Shown here piece by piece: positions 11,553 to 24,868 of a stretch of 64,000 nt of DNA (positions are counted from its first letter, which is position 1; every line of letters begins with the position of its first letter). Under the pieces are notes generated by a model. That model saw only the letters and a list, made by a program, of their open reading frames with translations. It was not told where the DNA came from and searched no databases. Source of the stretch: Austropuccinia psidii (Eukaryota > Basidiomycota > Pucciniomycetes > Pucciniales > Sphaerophragmiaceae); NCBI GenBank assembly GCA_023105745.1, contig JALGQZ010000011.1, positions 14,351,975 to 14,415,974 on the forward strand, written 5' to 3'. Made by a program: the position numbers and the translations under genes.

Positions 11553-14410
11553 TTATTTCTGACTCTAATTCTTCTTTGACCACTTTCTGTACTGATTGAA
11601 GTTTTGTTGACAACTTTCCAGCAGGTGTGTCTTAAGAAATGTGAGTTTAGGCAAAGCTGTGATTTCTCCCATAAATGGTGAAAAAAGGTTATTGCTTTGT
11701 TGATGAATGCTCTGTATTATTGTAGGCAAATTCAGCCGAAGGGAGCAAGATGTGCCAGTCATCTTGATGGTAACTGACATACATCCAAAGCTACTGTTCT
11801 AGAATTTGATTTACCCTCTCTGTCTGTGCAGTTGTTTCAGGATGAAAGCAAGTTAAAAGATCTCTTGATATCTTGAGCTGATGACTTAATTGAGTCTAAA
11901 ATGATGAAACAAATAAAGAACCTCTATCACTAACAATACTTACTGGAAGGTTATGTTTGGGAAAGACATGAGTAATAAAGATTTGAGCTAAGTCCAAGGC
12001 AGTTGTTTTTGAATAAGTTGGAATAAAGATTTCCAATTTTAAGAATCTGTCTACAACTACTAAAATTGAGTCAAAGTTGTTGGACAATGGCAATTGAGTG
12101 ATAAAGTCCATTGATAAGGAATTCAAAGGACCAGATGGAATTTGAAGAGGCTTGAGTAATCCAAACTTCTTATGGTGAATTTTCTAGCTTCTTGAACATA
12201 TCTGACATTAGGATACATAATACTTGATAATTTAATTCATGCCAGGCCAATAAAAATCCCTCTTGATGATCTTGAGGGTCTTCTCCTGGCCAGGATGGCC
12301 AGCCAATGGTGAGTAATGATACTTTTGAAGAATGTCAAATTGGATTCCAGAATTGCTTTGAATGAATACTCTATCTTTGAATAATACCAATTTGGCTTGA
12401 TGTTCAAGAGAATAATCTGAGACTGATTCACCTCTTGCTAATTGCTTGAGAATTTCCTTATATTTTTTGTCTTACCATACTTATTTTTGAATTTGATCAA
12501 TTACATATGAAGGAATTTTAACTTTGATTGAGAAAAATCTTGACTAATTAATTTTATCTTGCTTGAAACCTTGATGAAAATTTGAAGGATTATTGCTGAT
12601 GAAGTCCCTGCCTCTCTGGGTACACATCATCCCAATGTGATAAGGCATCTGGTAAAGGGGTCAGTCTTCCTGAGCAGTAAGTAATAGTAAAATCCAATTG
12701 AAAGAGAAATTCAACCCAGTGGTCTTGAGATCAAGTAAGAACTTTGGAAGACGTAAGCTATTGGAGGTAAGAGTGGTCTGTCAAGACTCCAACAGGATCA
12801 GAAAGAGATTGAAGAAAGGCTCTCCAGTGATTGAGAGTCCAAACTATGCCAAGGAGTTCCTTGTCATGAATTTCATAGTTGAGCTCAGCTGGGAGGAGCT
12901 TGCGACTATCAAATGCAATGGGATGCTCTCCTGAGTGATTGACCTGACTCAGTAGAGCACTCAAGGCTTAATCAGAAGCATCAGTCTCTAAAAAAGTTGG
13001 TAGAGAAGGATTAAAGTAGGAAAGGATAGGAGCAGCAGTGAGAGCTTCTTTGAGTATCTGAAACTGGCTAAGAGCTTCATCATTTAAGATAAAGGGAGAA
13101 CCTTTTTTAAAACAGAAGTGAGAGAAGTGATCTTTTTTGAAGTAAATTTTAGTGAAAAAATAATAAAAATTGGCAAACCCAAGAAATGATTGAAGGGCCT
13201 TGATATCCTTGGGCTGAGGCCAATTGAGGATTTAATGAACTTTTGAAGCATACATCTTGATAAAATCACTTGAAACAACATAAAAAAGGTATTCCACACT
13301 TGAGGAATGGAATACACACTTTGAGGCTTTAGAGAAAAGATCATTGTCTCTCAGTCTTTGGAGGACAGAGGCCACATTTTTGACATGTTCCTCCTCAGAA
13401 CTAGAGAGGACCATAATATCATCTAAGTATACTGCAACAAAAATATCCAGGAAATCTGCAAAGAGATCATTCACAAGATTTTGGAATGAAGCATGAGAAT
13501 TGGTTAAGCCAAATGGCATAACCAAATACTCATAGCTACCATATTTAATTCTAAAGGCAGTTAAGTGCTCACCCCCCTCTTTAATTATCAGGAGATTATG
13601 CAAACCACACAAATATATCTTGGAGAAGATATTGGAACCCTGAAAGATGGTAAGGAGTTAATTAATTGGAGGAACAGAAGACCTGTTCTTCCTAGTGACA
13701 GAATTGAGCTTTGTTAGTCAACACACAAACAAAGGCCACCATCATTTTTCTTGACAAAAAGGACAAGTGCTCCTGTTGAAGAGGAGCTTGGCCTAATGCA
13801 ACATTTTTCTACATTCTCTGAAATGTAGGCCCACAGTGTTTCTGATTATGGATTTGATAATGAGTAGATAACACAAACTGGAGGTAGAAGACCCAACAAG
13901 TTCAATATGGTGATCACAGGTGTGTTGTGGAGGAAGTCTTTCTGATTTCACCTTGTATAATACATCCAGATATTTGTGATAGGCAGGGGGGGCTACCCTC
14001 AGCACAGTTTCAATTTCTTCTGGCTCTTCCTCCTCATTCCACTGCTCCTCCAGGGAGGCATGAAAAGATAAAGGAGGAAGTTCCATATCCCCTTTAAAGA
14101 GATGAAGTGAGGGTACAGAAACATCTTCTATACCATCTTTTATTGCTTTCAAGACTTCATCTCTTGATTGAAGTAATGACTGAGAGGGCATGATGGAAGG
14201 GATATGGACAGAAGAAGGAAGGGAAGGTGTCTTAAGTTCACCAACCAGAGAAACACTATTGACAAAAAAAAGAATTAATACCACTAGAATCCTTATGAAT
14301 AGAATCATAGGTGATCAATCCATTTTTCCAATCAATAATGGGATTAAAATGGTAAAGAAAATAATAGTTCAATATCAGGTCTTCTCCCTTGGGTGAATGT
14401 ATGATGAAGA
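11553..14410 (-). pseudogene. Eroded pol of element D: RT, RNase H, integrase
   Basis: Reading the minus strand, recognisable blocks occur in pol order. At 14308-13793 is the region before RT, with an acidic EEEEPEEIE stretch and LPPQHTCDHHIEL. At 13612-13232 is reverse transcriptase, with FGLTN and the catalytic box as YLDD. At 12964-12758 is RNase H, with [15 protein letters not shown]. At 12126-11896 is the integrase core, with MDFITQLP and IVSDRG. At about 11780-11565 is the integrase C-terminal half, with HQDDW and AEFAYNN. Stops and frameshifts separate these blocks and no chromodomain or 3' LTR follows: the sequence ends abruptly against the inverted gag fragment. It is an old, dead Ty3/gypsy copy, clearly different in sequence from the B/C/E pol proteins nearby. 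Confidence 0.85.
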
Positions 14411-14415
14411 AATCC

Positions 14416-16549
14416 TGTAAGGTTTGTCTATGAAACTCTTGATAATAGTAACAATATCAAGAGTACTATGACTGTCCTCAGTAGAAAAATATAATATAAT
14501 AAAATATTATAAAAACAAATTTAAATATAATTATTAAAAGGAATTTTATCAAGAAAACAATTTAATTATTATTATATGAAATAATAATAAAAAATATATA
14601 ATCATTATTCTATTATTGTTATAGTCACTGACAATTATAACAATGTGAAGTGTAAAGCTCTTAATGAGACAATTACACGTTGAAAATATAAATATTTAAC
14701 CACTTATAAATAATATATAAATATTATTTATAAAAGAATCAAGCCACACACTGCGCAGAAATAATTCTCATAGAAAAATTCTATATAAAAAAACTAATAA
14801 TAGATAAAAAAGATATAGAATTTTAGAGAAAACTTACTTATAATATAAATTTAATACAACAAGTCGAATGCAACAGTTATTATAAGTTAGAAACACACCA
14901 AAAAATAAATATTTTAACTGATAAAAAAACTTTTTCTGAGAAAAAATATGATCAAAGAGTTTTTGAGAGGAATTTGTGGATTTGAAAGAGATTTTGAAGA
15001 CAATAATTTTATAAAATAAAATATATTATGGGGGATTACAACAATAATATAATTTCTATGATTTCAATTCTTTAATTTAAGAGTTATAAAGAATAAAATT
15101 CTTAAGAAATACTTTAATAATAAGATTTTATATATGATAAATATTTACCTGTTTAAATGTCTAATATACTTGGATTGATAAGTGATGATGGACAAAAACA
15201 GTGATGAAAAGACTCTTTTTATATGTACAGAGAAGATCTCATGATTCATAATAGATATAGAGGGCGTGCTAAGGTCAAAACTGAAAAACCATGCTTCAAA
15301 ATAAGGTTCTTAACTTAAGGTAACTTATTTTTAATTCCAATTTAAAGTTACCATTGTTATTCTTAACTCCAAGTAACTTTAATCCTCATTTAAGTTAATT
15401 ATTTTAAGTTTTAATATAAAATAGGTTTATTTATATTAACGTTCACTACATGAACAGCTTGAAAATGGAGTTTCAAGCAGAAATATCTTGAACTCAATTT
15501 TAATTAATTTTTAAAGAAATCTTACTTTTCTTTAAGTATAGCTAAAAGAGTAAATTTCCAGGCTAATTACCCAGAAAATCTGTTTATAAAATATGGTTAA
15601 AATTCAATTCATATATAGATAATACTAAATTGTAAGCCGTGTGAAATTTCCAAGCAAATCCATTGAGAATTGGATTTTTAATGAATTTTTGAAGCTATTG
15701 CTATTTCTCCCCATAAAATAGCAATACACACTAAACCTTAACTTTTGATAAGGTTTTAATGCTTGTAACCTTAAGGCTTCAGGCTTATTTAAGATTTGAC
15801 AGGTCTCAAAACTTTAATTTCAAGCCTGCATATTGGAATTTACCTCTTGGCAGCTTGAAATTCCTGTCCAAATTGGGTTAAAACCATTTTAAACTTTAAG
15901 GTTGGATCAAAGTCTAATCTTAAAGTTTAAATAAGGTTGAAAATCCTCCAATACAGGTGGACAACCTTAATTGAATCCTTTCAGATCCAAAAAGTTGGGT
16001 ACCCCAGGTCTGTTTGGTCTTTTTCCTTTGTCCCACCTTTTTGCATTGATTTTGCCCTTTTATTTATTTAAAGCCATACTATGGCCTTAAACCCTTTTAT
16101 ATTGAGCTCATGCAGGATATACATTCTGTATGGGAAATCCTCAGCCAATACAGTAAGTATACACAACACCTCAATTTTAACTAAAATTTTGGTAAGTTTG
16201 CATAAACCTTCTGCGACTTTAAATTTAACCTTATTTAAGCTTGAATTTAACAATTTTAAAAAAATGTTAAAAAAGTTATATTAGTACTGTGAGATTCTTA
16301 AATCTTCCAATAACACAAGCAATAAGCCTTTTTGGGTATAACACCCTATGGGTGTACCCTATCTCATTTTTGGTGTAGAATGCAAAAATGGCATAATATT
16401 TATGACTTTGTCTATCCAAAAAAAGTTATACTTAGTTTTTATTATTTTTTATTTTAAGTTCAATTGAAAAGTCTGTTGAAGACTAAATAAACTGTATATA
16501 AAGTCATTTGTGGCCTTATGGGTATGTTATACATACCTCACAGGTTACA
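14416..16549 (-). repeat. Solo B-type LTR inside element D, TSD AATCC
   Basis: The plus strand reads TGTAAGGTTTGTC at the left and CCTCACAGGTTACA at the right, matching the LTRs of element B (17631-19828 and 28645-30823) along its full length. Perfect target duplications AATCC flank it (14411-14415 and 16550-16554). It has no internal region, so it is a solo LTR. It splits the D element between its protease and RT regions. The terminal GGCTCACA of other copies is GGTTACA here. Confidence 0.92.
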
Positions 16550-16554
16550 AATCC

Positions 16555-17061
16555 CATTCAAAGCTTGGCAAAGAAGGCAGATTAACAACCCACTTGGGAT
16601 AATGGGTCATGAGCAAGGAATTGGATTAATTTGAATCCAAAATTAAAAGAGGAATCTTTTCAAGGAGCTATGACATAGTCAATGAGTACTTTAGAACAAG
16701 ATTCTTTGCAATGAAAGACTTTTTAGCACCAGAATAAATGAGAATACTATAAAGAATATCAGAGACAGAAGAAAAAATAAGAAATTTTAAAGATTTTTTG
16801 ACACTAGTATTCAGAGTGCATAGTTGTGCTCTTGAAGGAAAGAATTGAGAATCATTGAACACATCATGATTCCCACTCAGGCTTTTCCCTGCTTGCTAGG
16901 GAATCCTCTTGCTGATCCTGGCCTATTTTGAGGCCTCTTGAAGCATTTTTCAATTGGGTGTTTTCCACCACAATAAATGAATAAGCCTTCTTTAATACTC
17001 CTCTCCTTTTCAGACCTGATTAATTTATTTAGCTTATAGAGGAGAGCAGGATGGGGCTTAT
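16555..17061 (-). pseudogene. Element D gag C-terminus and eroded protease
   Basis: From 17098 downward, which includes a few bases of the C insertion, the minus strand encodes SEKERSIKEGLFIYCGGKHPIEKCF. This is the CX2-4CX4HX4C-like Gag zinc-knuckle region, with the first Cys replaced (IYCGGKHPIEKC keeps C, H, C). It joins in sense to the gag part at 42034-43173 on the far side of element C. Further on (16862-16668) a remnant reads LIYSGAKKSF, apparently a protease active site whose aspartate is now Tyr. The target pentamer CTTAT at 17057-17061 is the left copy of the element C duplication. Confidence 0.75.
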
Positions 17062-17630
17062 TGTAAGGTGTGGATATGAGACTTTGATTAAAAATCAAGT
17101 ACTTTTCCTGTCCTCAAAAATTTGTATAAGGTAAAAATCAATTAAAAATAGTAAGAAATATTATTTTGAAGAGAAAACACGCCAATTTTATTGTTTATAG
17201 CTTTATTAGTATAAAACAATAATATTATAAAAATTTATCGTTTTACCAACAAAAAAAATTTATCCAAAAAATACTCTACAAGAGATATTTTAAGGCTACA
17301 AAAGAAATTTCTTCAAGAGAAATTTCAATTGGAATTAATTGAGCAAAGAACTGCAAGCAATTAATAAAAGAACAGAGTCTTTAAAAAGAATATCAAAGAG
17401 AAAACATGCCCAAAAGTGACCAGAGTGAATTTGGAAACAAAGTGACAAAGTTTACAGTGATGAAAGATGCTTTAATTCACTTTTGGGGTGGTTCAGGGGT
17501 AAAAATGATTATAAGAGTTACAAACAATGATTATAATGATTTTTTCACGTGGTTAAAAGTTTTAAAATGATTTAATAAAGGTGGTTGGAATCTTTTATTG
17601 ATTGGTTTAAAAATGTTTAAACTAATTATA
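17062..17630 (-). repeat. Element C 3' LTR, first part
   Basis: It starts TGTAAGGTGTGGATATGA and matches 40203-40780 of the 5' LTR base for base apart from scattered changes. It ends in ACTAATTATA, where element B inserted; TTATA (17626-17630) is the duplicated target. The rest of this LTR resumes at 30829. Confidence 0.92.
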
Positions 17631-19828
17631 TGTAAGGTTTGTCTATGAAACTCTTGATAATAGTAACAATATCAAGAGTACTATGACTGTCCTCAGTAGA
17701 AAAATATAATATAATAAAATATTATAACCACAAATTTAAATATAATTATTAGAAAAGAATTATATATAAAAATATAAATATAATTATTATTATAATAATA
17801 TAATAATAAAAAAAATATAATAATTATAATAAATTATAATTATTCTATTATTGTTATAGTCACTGACAGTTATAACAATAAGAAGAGTAAAGCTCTTAAT
17901 GGGACAATTACACGTGGAAAATATAAATATTTAACCACTTATAAATAATATAAATATTATTTATAAAAGAATTAAAACACACACTGTGCAGAAATAATTC
18001 TTATAGAGAAAATTCTATATATATAAAAAACTAATACTAGACAAAAAAAATATAGAATTTTTAGAGAAAACTTACTTATAAGATTTATTTAATATAATAA
18101 GTCAAACAACAACAGTTATAATATTAAGTAATAATTACAAGTTAAAAACACGTCAAAAATCAATAAATTCAAAGATAAAACAACTTTTTATAATATAAAT
18201 TATGATTAAAGAGTTTTTTTAGAGGAATTAGTGGATTTTAAAAGATATTTAAGAAGATAATTTTATATAATAAAATGTATTATTGGTGATTACAACAATA
18301 ATCTGGATTCTATGACTTCAATTCTTTAATTTCAATAAATAAAGAATAAAAATAACTTAAGAATTACTTTTAATAATAAGATTTTATATTTAATAAAACT
18401 TTACCTGTTTAAATGTCTAATATGATTGGATTGAATAAGAATGATGGACAAAAACAGTGATGAAAAGACTCTTTTTATGTCTTCAGAGCAGCTCTCATGA
18501 TTCATAATGGATTTAGAGGGCGTGCTCAGGTCAAAACTGAAAAACCATGCTTAAAAATAAAGTTCTTAACTTAAGGCAACTTATTTTTACTTCCAATTTA
18601 AAGTTACCAGTGTTATTCTTAACTCCAAGTAACTTTAATCCTCATTTAGTTTAACTATTTTAAGTTTTAATATAAAATAAGGTTGTTTATATTAAAGTTC
18701 ATCACATGAACAGCTTAAAATTAGAGTTTCAAGCAAAAATCTCTTAAACTCAATTTTTAATTAATTTTTAAAGAAATCATAATTTTCTTTGAGTTTAATT
18801 AAAAGAGTAAATTTCCAGGCTAATTACCCAGGAAATTTATTTATAAAAGATACTTAAAATTTAATTTATATATTGATAATATTAAATTCTAAGTTGTGTG
18901 AAATTTTCAAGCAAATCCATTAAGAAGTGGATTTTTAGTGAATTTTTGAAGTTATTGCTATTTTTCCACGTAAAATAGCAAAACACACCAAACCTTAAGT
19001 TTTGATAAAGTTTTAATGCTTGAAACTTTAAAGTTTTAAGCTTATTTAAGGTGTTTAAGCTTAAATAAGCTCTGACAGCTCTTAAAACCTTGATTTCAAG
19101 CCTGCATATTGGGATTTACCCTCTTGGCAGCTTGAAATTCCTGTCCAATTTAGGATAAAACCAGTTTAAACCTTAAGGTTGGATCAAAGTCTAATCTTAA
19201 AGTTTAAATAAGGTTGAAAATCCTCCAATACAGGTGGACAACCTTAATTGAATCCTTGCAGATCCAAAAAGCTGGGTACCCCAGCTCTATTTGGTCTTTT
19301 TCCTTTGTCCCACGTTTCTGCGTGGATTTTTCCCTTTTATTTATTTAAAGCCATACTATGGCCTTAAACCCTTTTAAATTGAGCTCACGCAGGATTTACA
19401 TTCTGTATGGCAAATCCTTAGCCAATTCAGTAAATATACACCACACCTCAATTTTAACTAAAATTTTGGTAAGTTTGCATAAACCTTATGCAACTTTAAA
19501 TTTAAGCTTAATTAAGCTTAAATTTAACAATCTAAAAAAAATGTTAAAAAAGTTACATTGGTACTGTGAGATTCTTAAATCTTCCAATAACATAAAAAAT
19601 AAGTGGTTTTGGGTATAACACCCTATGGGTGTACCCTAGGTTATTTTTGGTGTAGAATCCAAAAATGACATAATATTTATAACTTTGTTTATCCAAAAAA
19701 AAGTTATACTTATTTTTTATTATTTTTTATTTTAAATTCAACTAAAAAGTCTGTTTAAGACAAAATTAACTGCTTATAAAATCATTTGTGGCCTTATGGG
19801 TATGTCATACATACCTCACAGGCTCACA
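17631..19828 (-). repeat. Element B 3' LTR
   Basis: A 2198-bp LTR reading TGTAAGGTTTGTC to CAGGCTCACA on the plus strand. It pairs with 28645-30823. The two are very close: most of the differences I see are single bases and small changes in A/T runs, plus an 18-base gap in the 5' LTR near 29580. A plus-strand ORF inside it at 19358-19618, repeated at 30353-30613, is an LTR artefact. Confidence 0.93.
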
Positions 19829-19840
19829 TTCCCTACCACC
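19829..19840 (-). promoter_or_regulatory. Polypurine tract of element B
   Basis: On the minus strand GGTGGTAGGGAA sits directly before the 3' LTR start TGTGAGCC. This is the expected primer for plus-strand DNA synthesis. The identical dodecamer precedes the 3' LTR of element E (62676-62687). Confidence 0.75.
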
Positions 19841-19964
19841 AAAAAAAAATTGTACCAAAAGTTTTCTTTTGTAGTGTACCCCCAAGTTATTTGGGGGGGT
19901 ATAATCCACTGTCCAACCTCTCTACTTATACTTCCAAGTATGTAAAGCACACAATTCAAAAATT

Positions 19965-22900
19965 TTATTGAGCAATTGGTCTTCTCTCATGTCTGAATCT
20001 TCTGAGAAACTTTTGGGAATCAGGTATTTTGTTTTCTACAATCCACTCATCTTCATGTTGTGGATTTTTATACCTGACCAAGTATTCTCTTTCATTTTTC
20101 CCCCTAAGGCTTCTTTCTTTCAAGACTTTCAGTACCTTTTTCTCCTCACTTAGGTCCAGTGGGGGTACTTCTAAGGGTGTTCCATTTCTTAAAGGAAATG
20201 ATTCCTTGTCACTTGAAGTGTAATGCTTTACTAGACTGACAGGGAATGTTGGATGTTTATTTTCCAGTTCTCCTGACAGTTCTACTTGTACTGCATTTGT
20301 CCCATGAAGGGCTTTAATAATAAATGGTCCTGCAAAGGAATATTTCAATTTCTTTGGACCTTTAATATTATTAAAGTTCGAGGTTGAAACTAGTATTAAG
20401 TCCCCTACTTTGAATTCTGGGGTTTTATGACTTTTATCCCATTTCTGCTTAGCATATTCAAAGGCATCATTCATGCTTTGATTTGCATGGTGCCTCACTT
20501 TATCAAGCAACAACTTAAAGCTTGAAGCAGTTGGATGAATATCAACTAGATCTTTCTTCAAAGTATCAACTGGAAGTTTGGGGTTCCATCCTTTTTCCAA
20601 CATTGCAGGGGTCTTGCCTGTGGAAGCATGGATGGAGGTCTTATAGGCTAACTCCAATGCTGGTATAAGAGTACACCAATCATGGGTAAAGCTGTCATAA
20701 TCTTTAAACTCCAGGCCATGAGCACAAAATCTTCTGATCATGTCCTCAAGGGTTTGAATCATTCTTTCTGCTAAGCCATCTGTTTGTGGATGGTATGCTG
20801 TTGAGAATGATAATTTTGTACCCAAAAGCTTATGTAAATTAGTCCATAAGGCTGATGTAAATTTTGGGTCTCTGTCACTAATGATGTTTTTAAAGAGACC
20901 AGTATGGGATATTACTCTATTCCAGATCAAAAGAGCTGTATCCATAGCTGTGTCATCTTTGTGACATGGTAAAAAGATTGGTGTTTTGCTATATCTGTCT
21001 ACAATAACGAGACATGCATTGTAACTATTATCACCTCCAGGTGGTAATGCAGTTACCCAATCCATGTGAACCACTTCTCATGGGGTACTTGGTTCTTGGA
21101 TATGGATCATCAGACCAAATCTTTTACCAGTAGCTTTATTGGCTTTCTGGCATCTCTCACAACTATGACAGTACTCAATGACATCTTTTCTCCAAGATGG
21201 CCACCAGGCACATGTCTTAATTCTTTCCATTGTTCTGTCTTCAGACAGATGTCCAGAATAGATGTTATCATGGCATTCTAGTAGTATTGTGTTGATCAAC
21301 ATTCTACTACATAGGACCATGACACATGTGTGTTTAGATCTATGATATAGTATACCATCAAACAAATGGAATCTTCCATTATAATAAGATGTTTTCCAAA
21401 TATCATCTAGAGAATTAGCCAATGCTGCATCTTTAAAATCTTTGTCAAGTAGAGCAGTAAGAATTTGACAATTCTTATCTTGCTTGTAGCTTTCCCTAAC
21501 TTCTTCAAATAATTCTGTTCCAACATCTGTGATATTAATTCCTTCAATTGGAATTTGAGGTTCTGCACTTGTAGGAACATAGGCAGGATTATCAGGTGTA
21601 TTTGGTAATGCCCATCTACTCAAGCCATCAGCATTCTTACGAATATTTCCGGCTTTATGTACTATGGTCATATTGCCTCTATACTCCTGTATAGCAATCT
21701 GCCATCTTAACATGTGTCTGTTTGGAGTTTTCATGTTAAGAAGTGATTTAACTGCATTACAATCAGTAATTACTTCAAACACACTACCATCAAGATAGTA
21801 ATGAAGTTTTTCCAGAGCCCAAACAAGGCAAAGGCACTCCATTTGGCTAGCTCCATATCTGGCCTCAGTAGGTTTAATTTGTCTTGAAATGAAACAAATT
21901 GGACCTTCATAAGGCTTGTCATTGATAATTTGAACTTGATGAAGAGCAGCTCCTAAACCATCACCACATGCATCAATATACAGCTTGAAAGGAAGTTTCC
22001 AATCTGGCATCAATAATAATGGTGCATTGGTCAAGGCATACTTGATTTTATCATATGCTTGAATTCTCTCCTGTGTCATTTCAAAAACAGTTTGTTGATC
22101 ACAAATTCTGTATAATGGTCTGGCATGGATTGCAAAATCTTTAAGGTGTTGTCTGTAATAACTGGAAAAACCTAAGAAAGACATCATTTCTTTTTTGTTC
22201 TGGGGCATTTGTTTCAGTAAAACTGCAGCCACTTTGTTTTTATCAACACCAAGGCTCAGTGCAGAGACTACATGTCCTAGAGCTTTTAACTCATGAAACC
22301 CAAAATTACATTTTTTAAGAGAAATTTTCATGTTCACTTGTAGAATTTTCTTAAGTACTAATGAAAGTCTCTCTAAATGTAATTGCCAGGTTTCTGAACA
22401 AATGATAATGTCATCAATATAAATGATTAACCATCCCTCTGATAATTCATGTGGGAAGATAGTATTCATCATTCTTTGGTAATGAGAGGGTGCATTTTCA
22501 ATACCAAAAGGCATCCTAAAATATTCATAAATACCACAATGAGAAATTATTCTCAATAATTTCCTAGCATGAGGTGTCAAAACATTCTGGTGAAAGCCTT
22601 TTAGAGCATCCATAGAAGTGATGAATCTTGCTTTGGATAATTGAGTCAAAGTATCATGAATTCTAGGGATTGGATACCTGTCTGGAATAGTATAAGTATT
22701 CAGTGCTCTAAAATCACCAACCATCCTTGACTTATCATTATGCCAAGTAATGATTACTGGAGTTGTGACTTCAACTTCCTCATTGTGCCCAACTTTTCTA
22801 AGAACTCCCAGTTTCATTAGTTCATTAATATGATTTTCTAATGCTTCTCTAGCCCTAGGGCTAGCTGGGTAAGCTGGTCTCCTTAATAGTGGCAGATAAG

Positions 22901-24868
22901 GCCTTTCCACATTAAGCATAATGTCCACCTCATGGCCTTTTATAGCCCCAAGTGGCTCATTATCAGAAGCAAAGGCTTCTCTATATTGAAATAAAACTTC
23001 AATAAGTTCTTCCTTCATTTCTGGTGTTAATTCAGGACTAATTTGTGCTTCACTTAGCTGATCTGACACAAATTTTTCTTTTTTAACATTTTTTACTTGT
23101 TGAATGACAGTAATTTCTTTTCTTTCTAGAGAAAAAGCAAATTTTTGCCTTTTATTTTCCCCTATAGTGAAATACCTGTCCTTATGATTGTTAATATCAA
23201 TACCATAGATATTGAGATAATTATTCCCAAGTATAAAGTGTTGTGAAGTACAATTGTTCATAACAACAAATTCAGCTTTTAATCTTATACTCCCTGCTGG
23301 ATGAGGAAATATTATTGCTGCTTCAAATATACCCAAAGGGTGCATGTTCTGGCTAGCACTGCTGAATTTTACACCTTCAATTGGTAGCAACTTGTCTTGC
23401 CAATTGATATAAATTTTGTCAAGATAATCTTTTCCAACACAAGTGCAAAAAGCACCTGAGTCAAGATGTATCTTGGCTTCTGTGTTATTTATCACAATAT
23501 TAGTGATACAAGATGACCCAGCTGTATAACCTTTACCTCTAGCAGGTTTGGTTTTTTGCATTTTGGCATCTTGCACATGTATGAGATCCATACATTCATC
23601 ACTGTACTGTGGTAAGTGGGTATGTACCTCAGTTACCTCAAAAGAAACATTAATATTTTCTATACCAAGTTGCTCTGATGCTTCTTCTTCTTCTGAAGGC
23701 TCAGAATCACTTTCATGTAAAGATACATCAGTTTCTTTTGTGTCTTCCACTTTTTCAACATTTATCTCATTGACTCTTGTCTTTTTTGGGCAAGTGTTTG
23801 CTAAATGAGATGTACTTCCACATTTATGACATTTCAAAGGAGGTCTGTCATGTGGTTTATTTGGTTTTAAAATTGGTTTCCCACTAGTCTTGTTGTCTAT
23901 TGGGGGTTTATACCAATTTCTCCCAATTTTTGTTCTAGTAGTGATATCCTCCATAGCATTGATATAATCTTCTGTAGAGCAAGGCTCAATACATCTGCTT
24001 CTTATAGCATGCTCAAGGTCACCACCACACCTTCTTAATATCCTTTTATGTACCATTGGTTCAGACATATCAGGATGAAGGGCAGTTAATCTGTCCTTCT
24101 GTTTAAGAAACCAGGTCATGGGCCTGTCCCTCTCAATATTAAAAATGGCTTCTTCAAAAGAATTTTCCATTTTAAATCTCCAGGAATCATTTGCCCATTT
24201 GGAAATAACTTGTTCTTTCCACCAAGGCCAAGAATGTTTACCATGGTCTTGTCTCACTTTATAATACCATTTCTTTGCTGATTTGGTAAATAATGAGTGT
24301 AATCTTGCACTTATGTATTCATCTGGTATGTTAAAGTCTTCTTTGAACATATCAATTGTTTTCATAAATTCCATATGATTATATTCTCCTTCACCACTGA
24401 AGGTTGGCCATTCCTCTAATCTTGGAATGTCCTTATAATTGCAAGCAGTTTCCACATCATGACTTGAAATTGTATGATTTAAATCATTATTCAAGTTAAG
24501 GACATTTCTGTCAAGAATTGGTGTGGATTGCCTTCGCAATTCATTTTTTAGTGATATATTATTAATACTTGACTGAATGTCTTCTTTCAATTCAAGTCTT
24601 GCTTCATCACCTTTTTCCAATTGTTCTTGAAAAAGAGCTGCATTGTGACCAGTTGAATTTTCCAAGTTTTGTACTTGTATTTTCAATTCTTTTAACTGTC
24701 CAGTTATAAAAAAAATTGAATGTTCATCTGGTTGATTGAGTAAGGTAACTTTAAACTCAAGTCTTTCACAAATTTGCGTCAAAGACAAAATATTTGCCTT
24801 ATTAACACTTTCAAGGCCAATTATGGTCTTTTGTTGGTCTTTTACTTGTAGTATCTCACTACCCAACT
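19965..24868 (-). pseudogene. Element B gag-pol (capsid to chromodomain), one nonsense codon
   Basis: One frame runs from 24866 to 21078 (1262 codons, ending in TGA) and continues from 21074 to 19965 (369 codons). Domains in order by residue: capsid-like region (about 150-300, with [16 protein letters not shown]); CCHC zinc knuckle C346-C349-H354-C359; aspartic protease LDSGAF with D469; reverse transcriptase with YIDD at 816-819; RNase H starting at D965; integrase zinc finger near 1190-1235. In the second part come the integrase triad D5, D67 and E103 (D-x61-D-x35-E) and a C-terminal chromodomain (about 312-369, [12 protein letters not shown]). The stop at 21078-21080 falls where elements C and E have Trp before EIVHMDW, so one TGG to TGA change breaks the protein. 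Upstream, the frame continues across the solo LTR into 27061-27929. Confidence 0.93.

Noticed and set aside
19358..19618. 86-codon plus-strand ORF, nearly identical at 30353-30613 and partly at 16081-16284
   Set aside because: The repetition comes from the LTRs of family B. It lies antisense within the LTR and is broken in other LTR copies, so it is not a conserved gene.
23548..23808. Antisense ORFs within pol (also 20029-20223, 34884-35191, 38687-39379, 58248-58736, 61247-61570)
   Set aside because: They are shadows of strongly conserved pol or gag frames on the other strand and carry no domain of their own.
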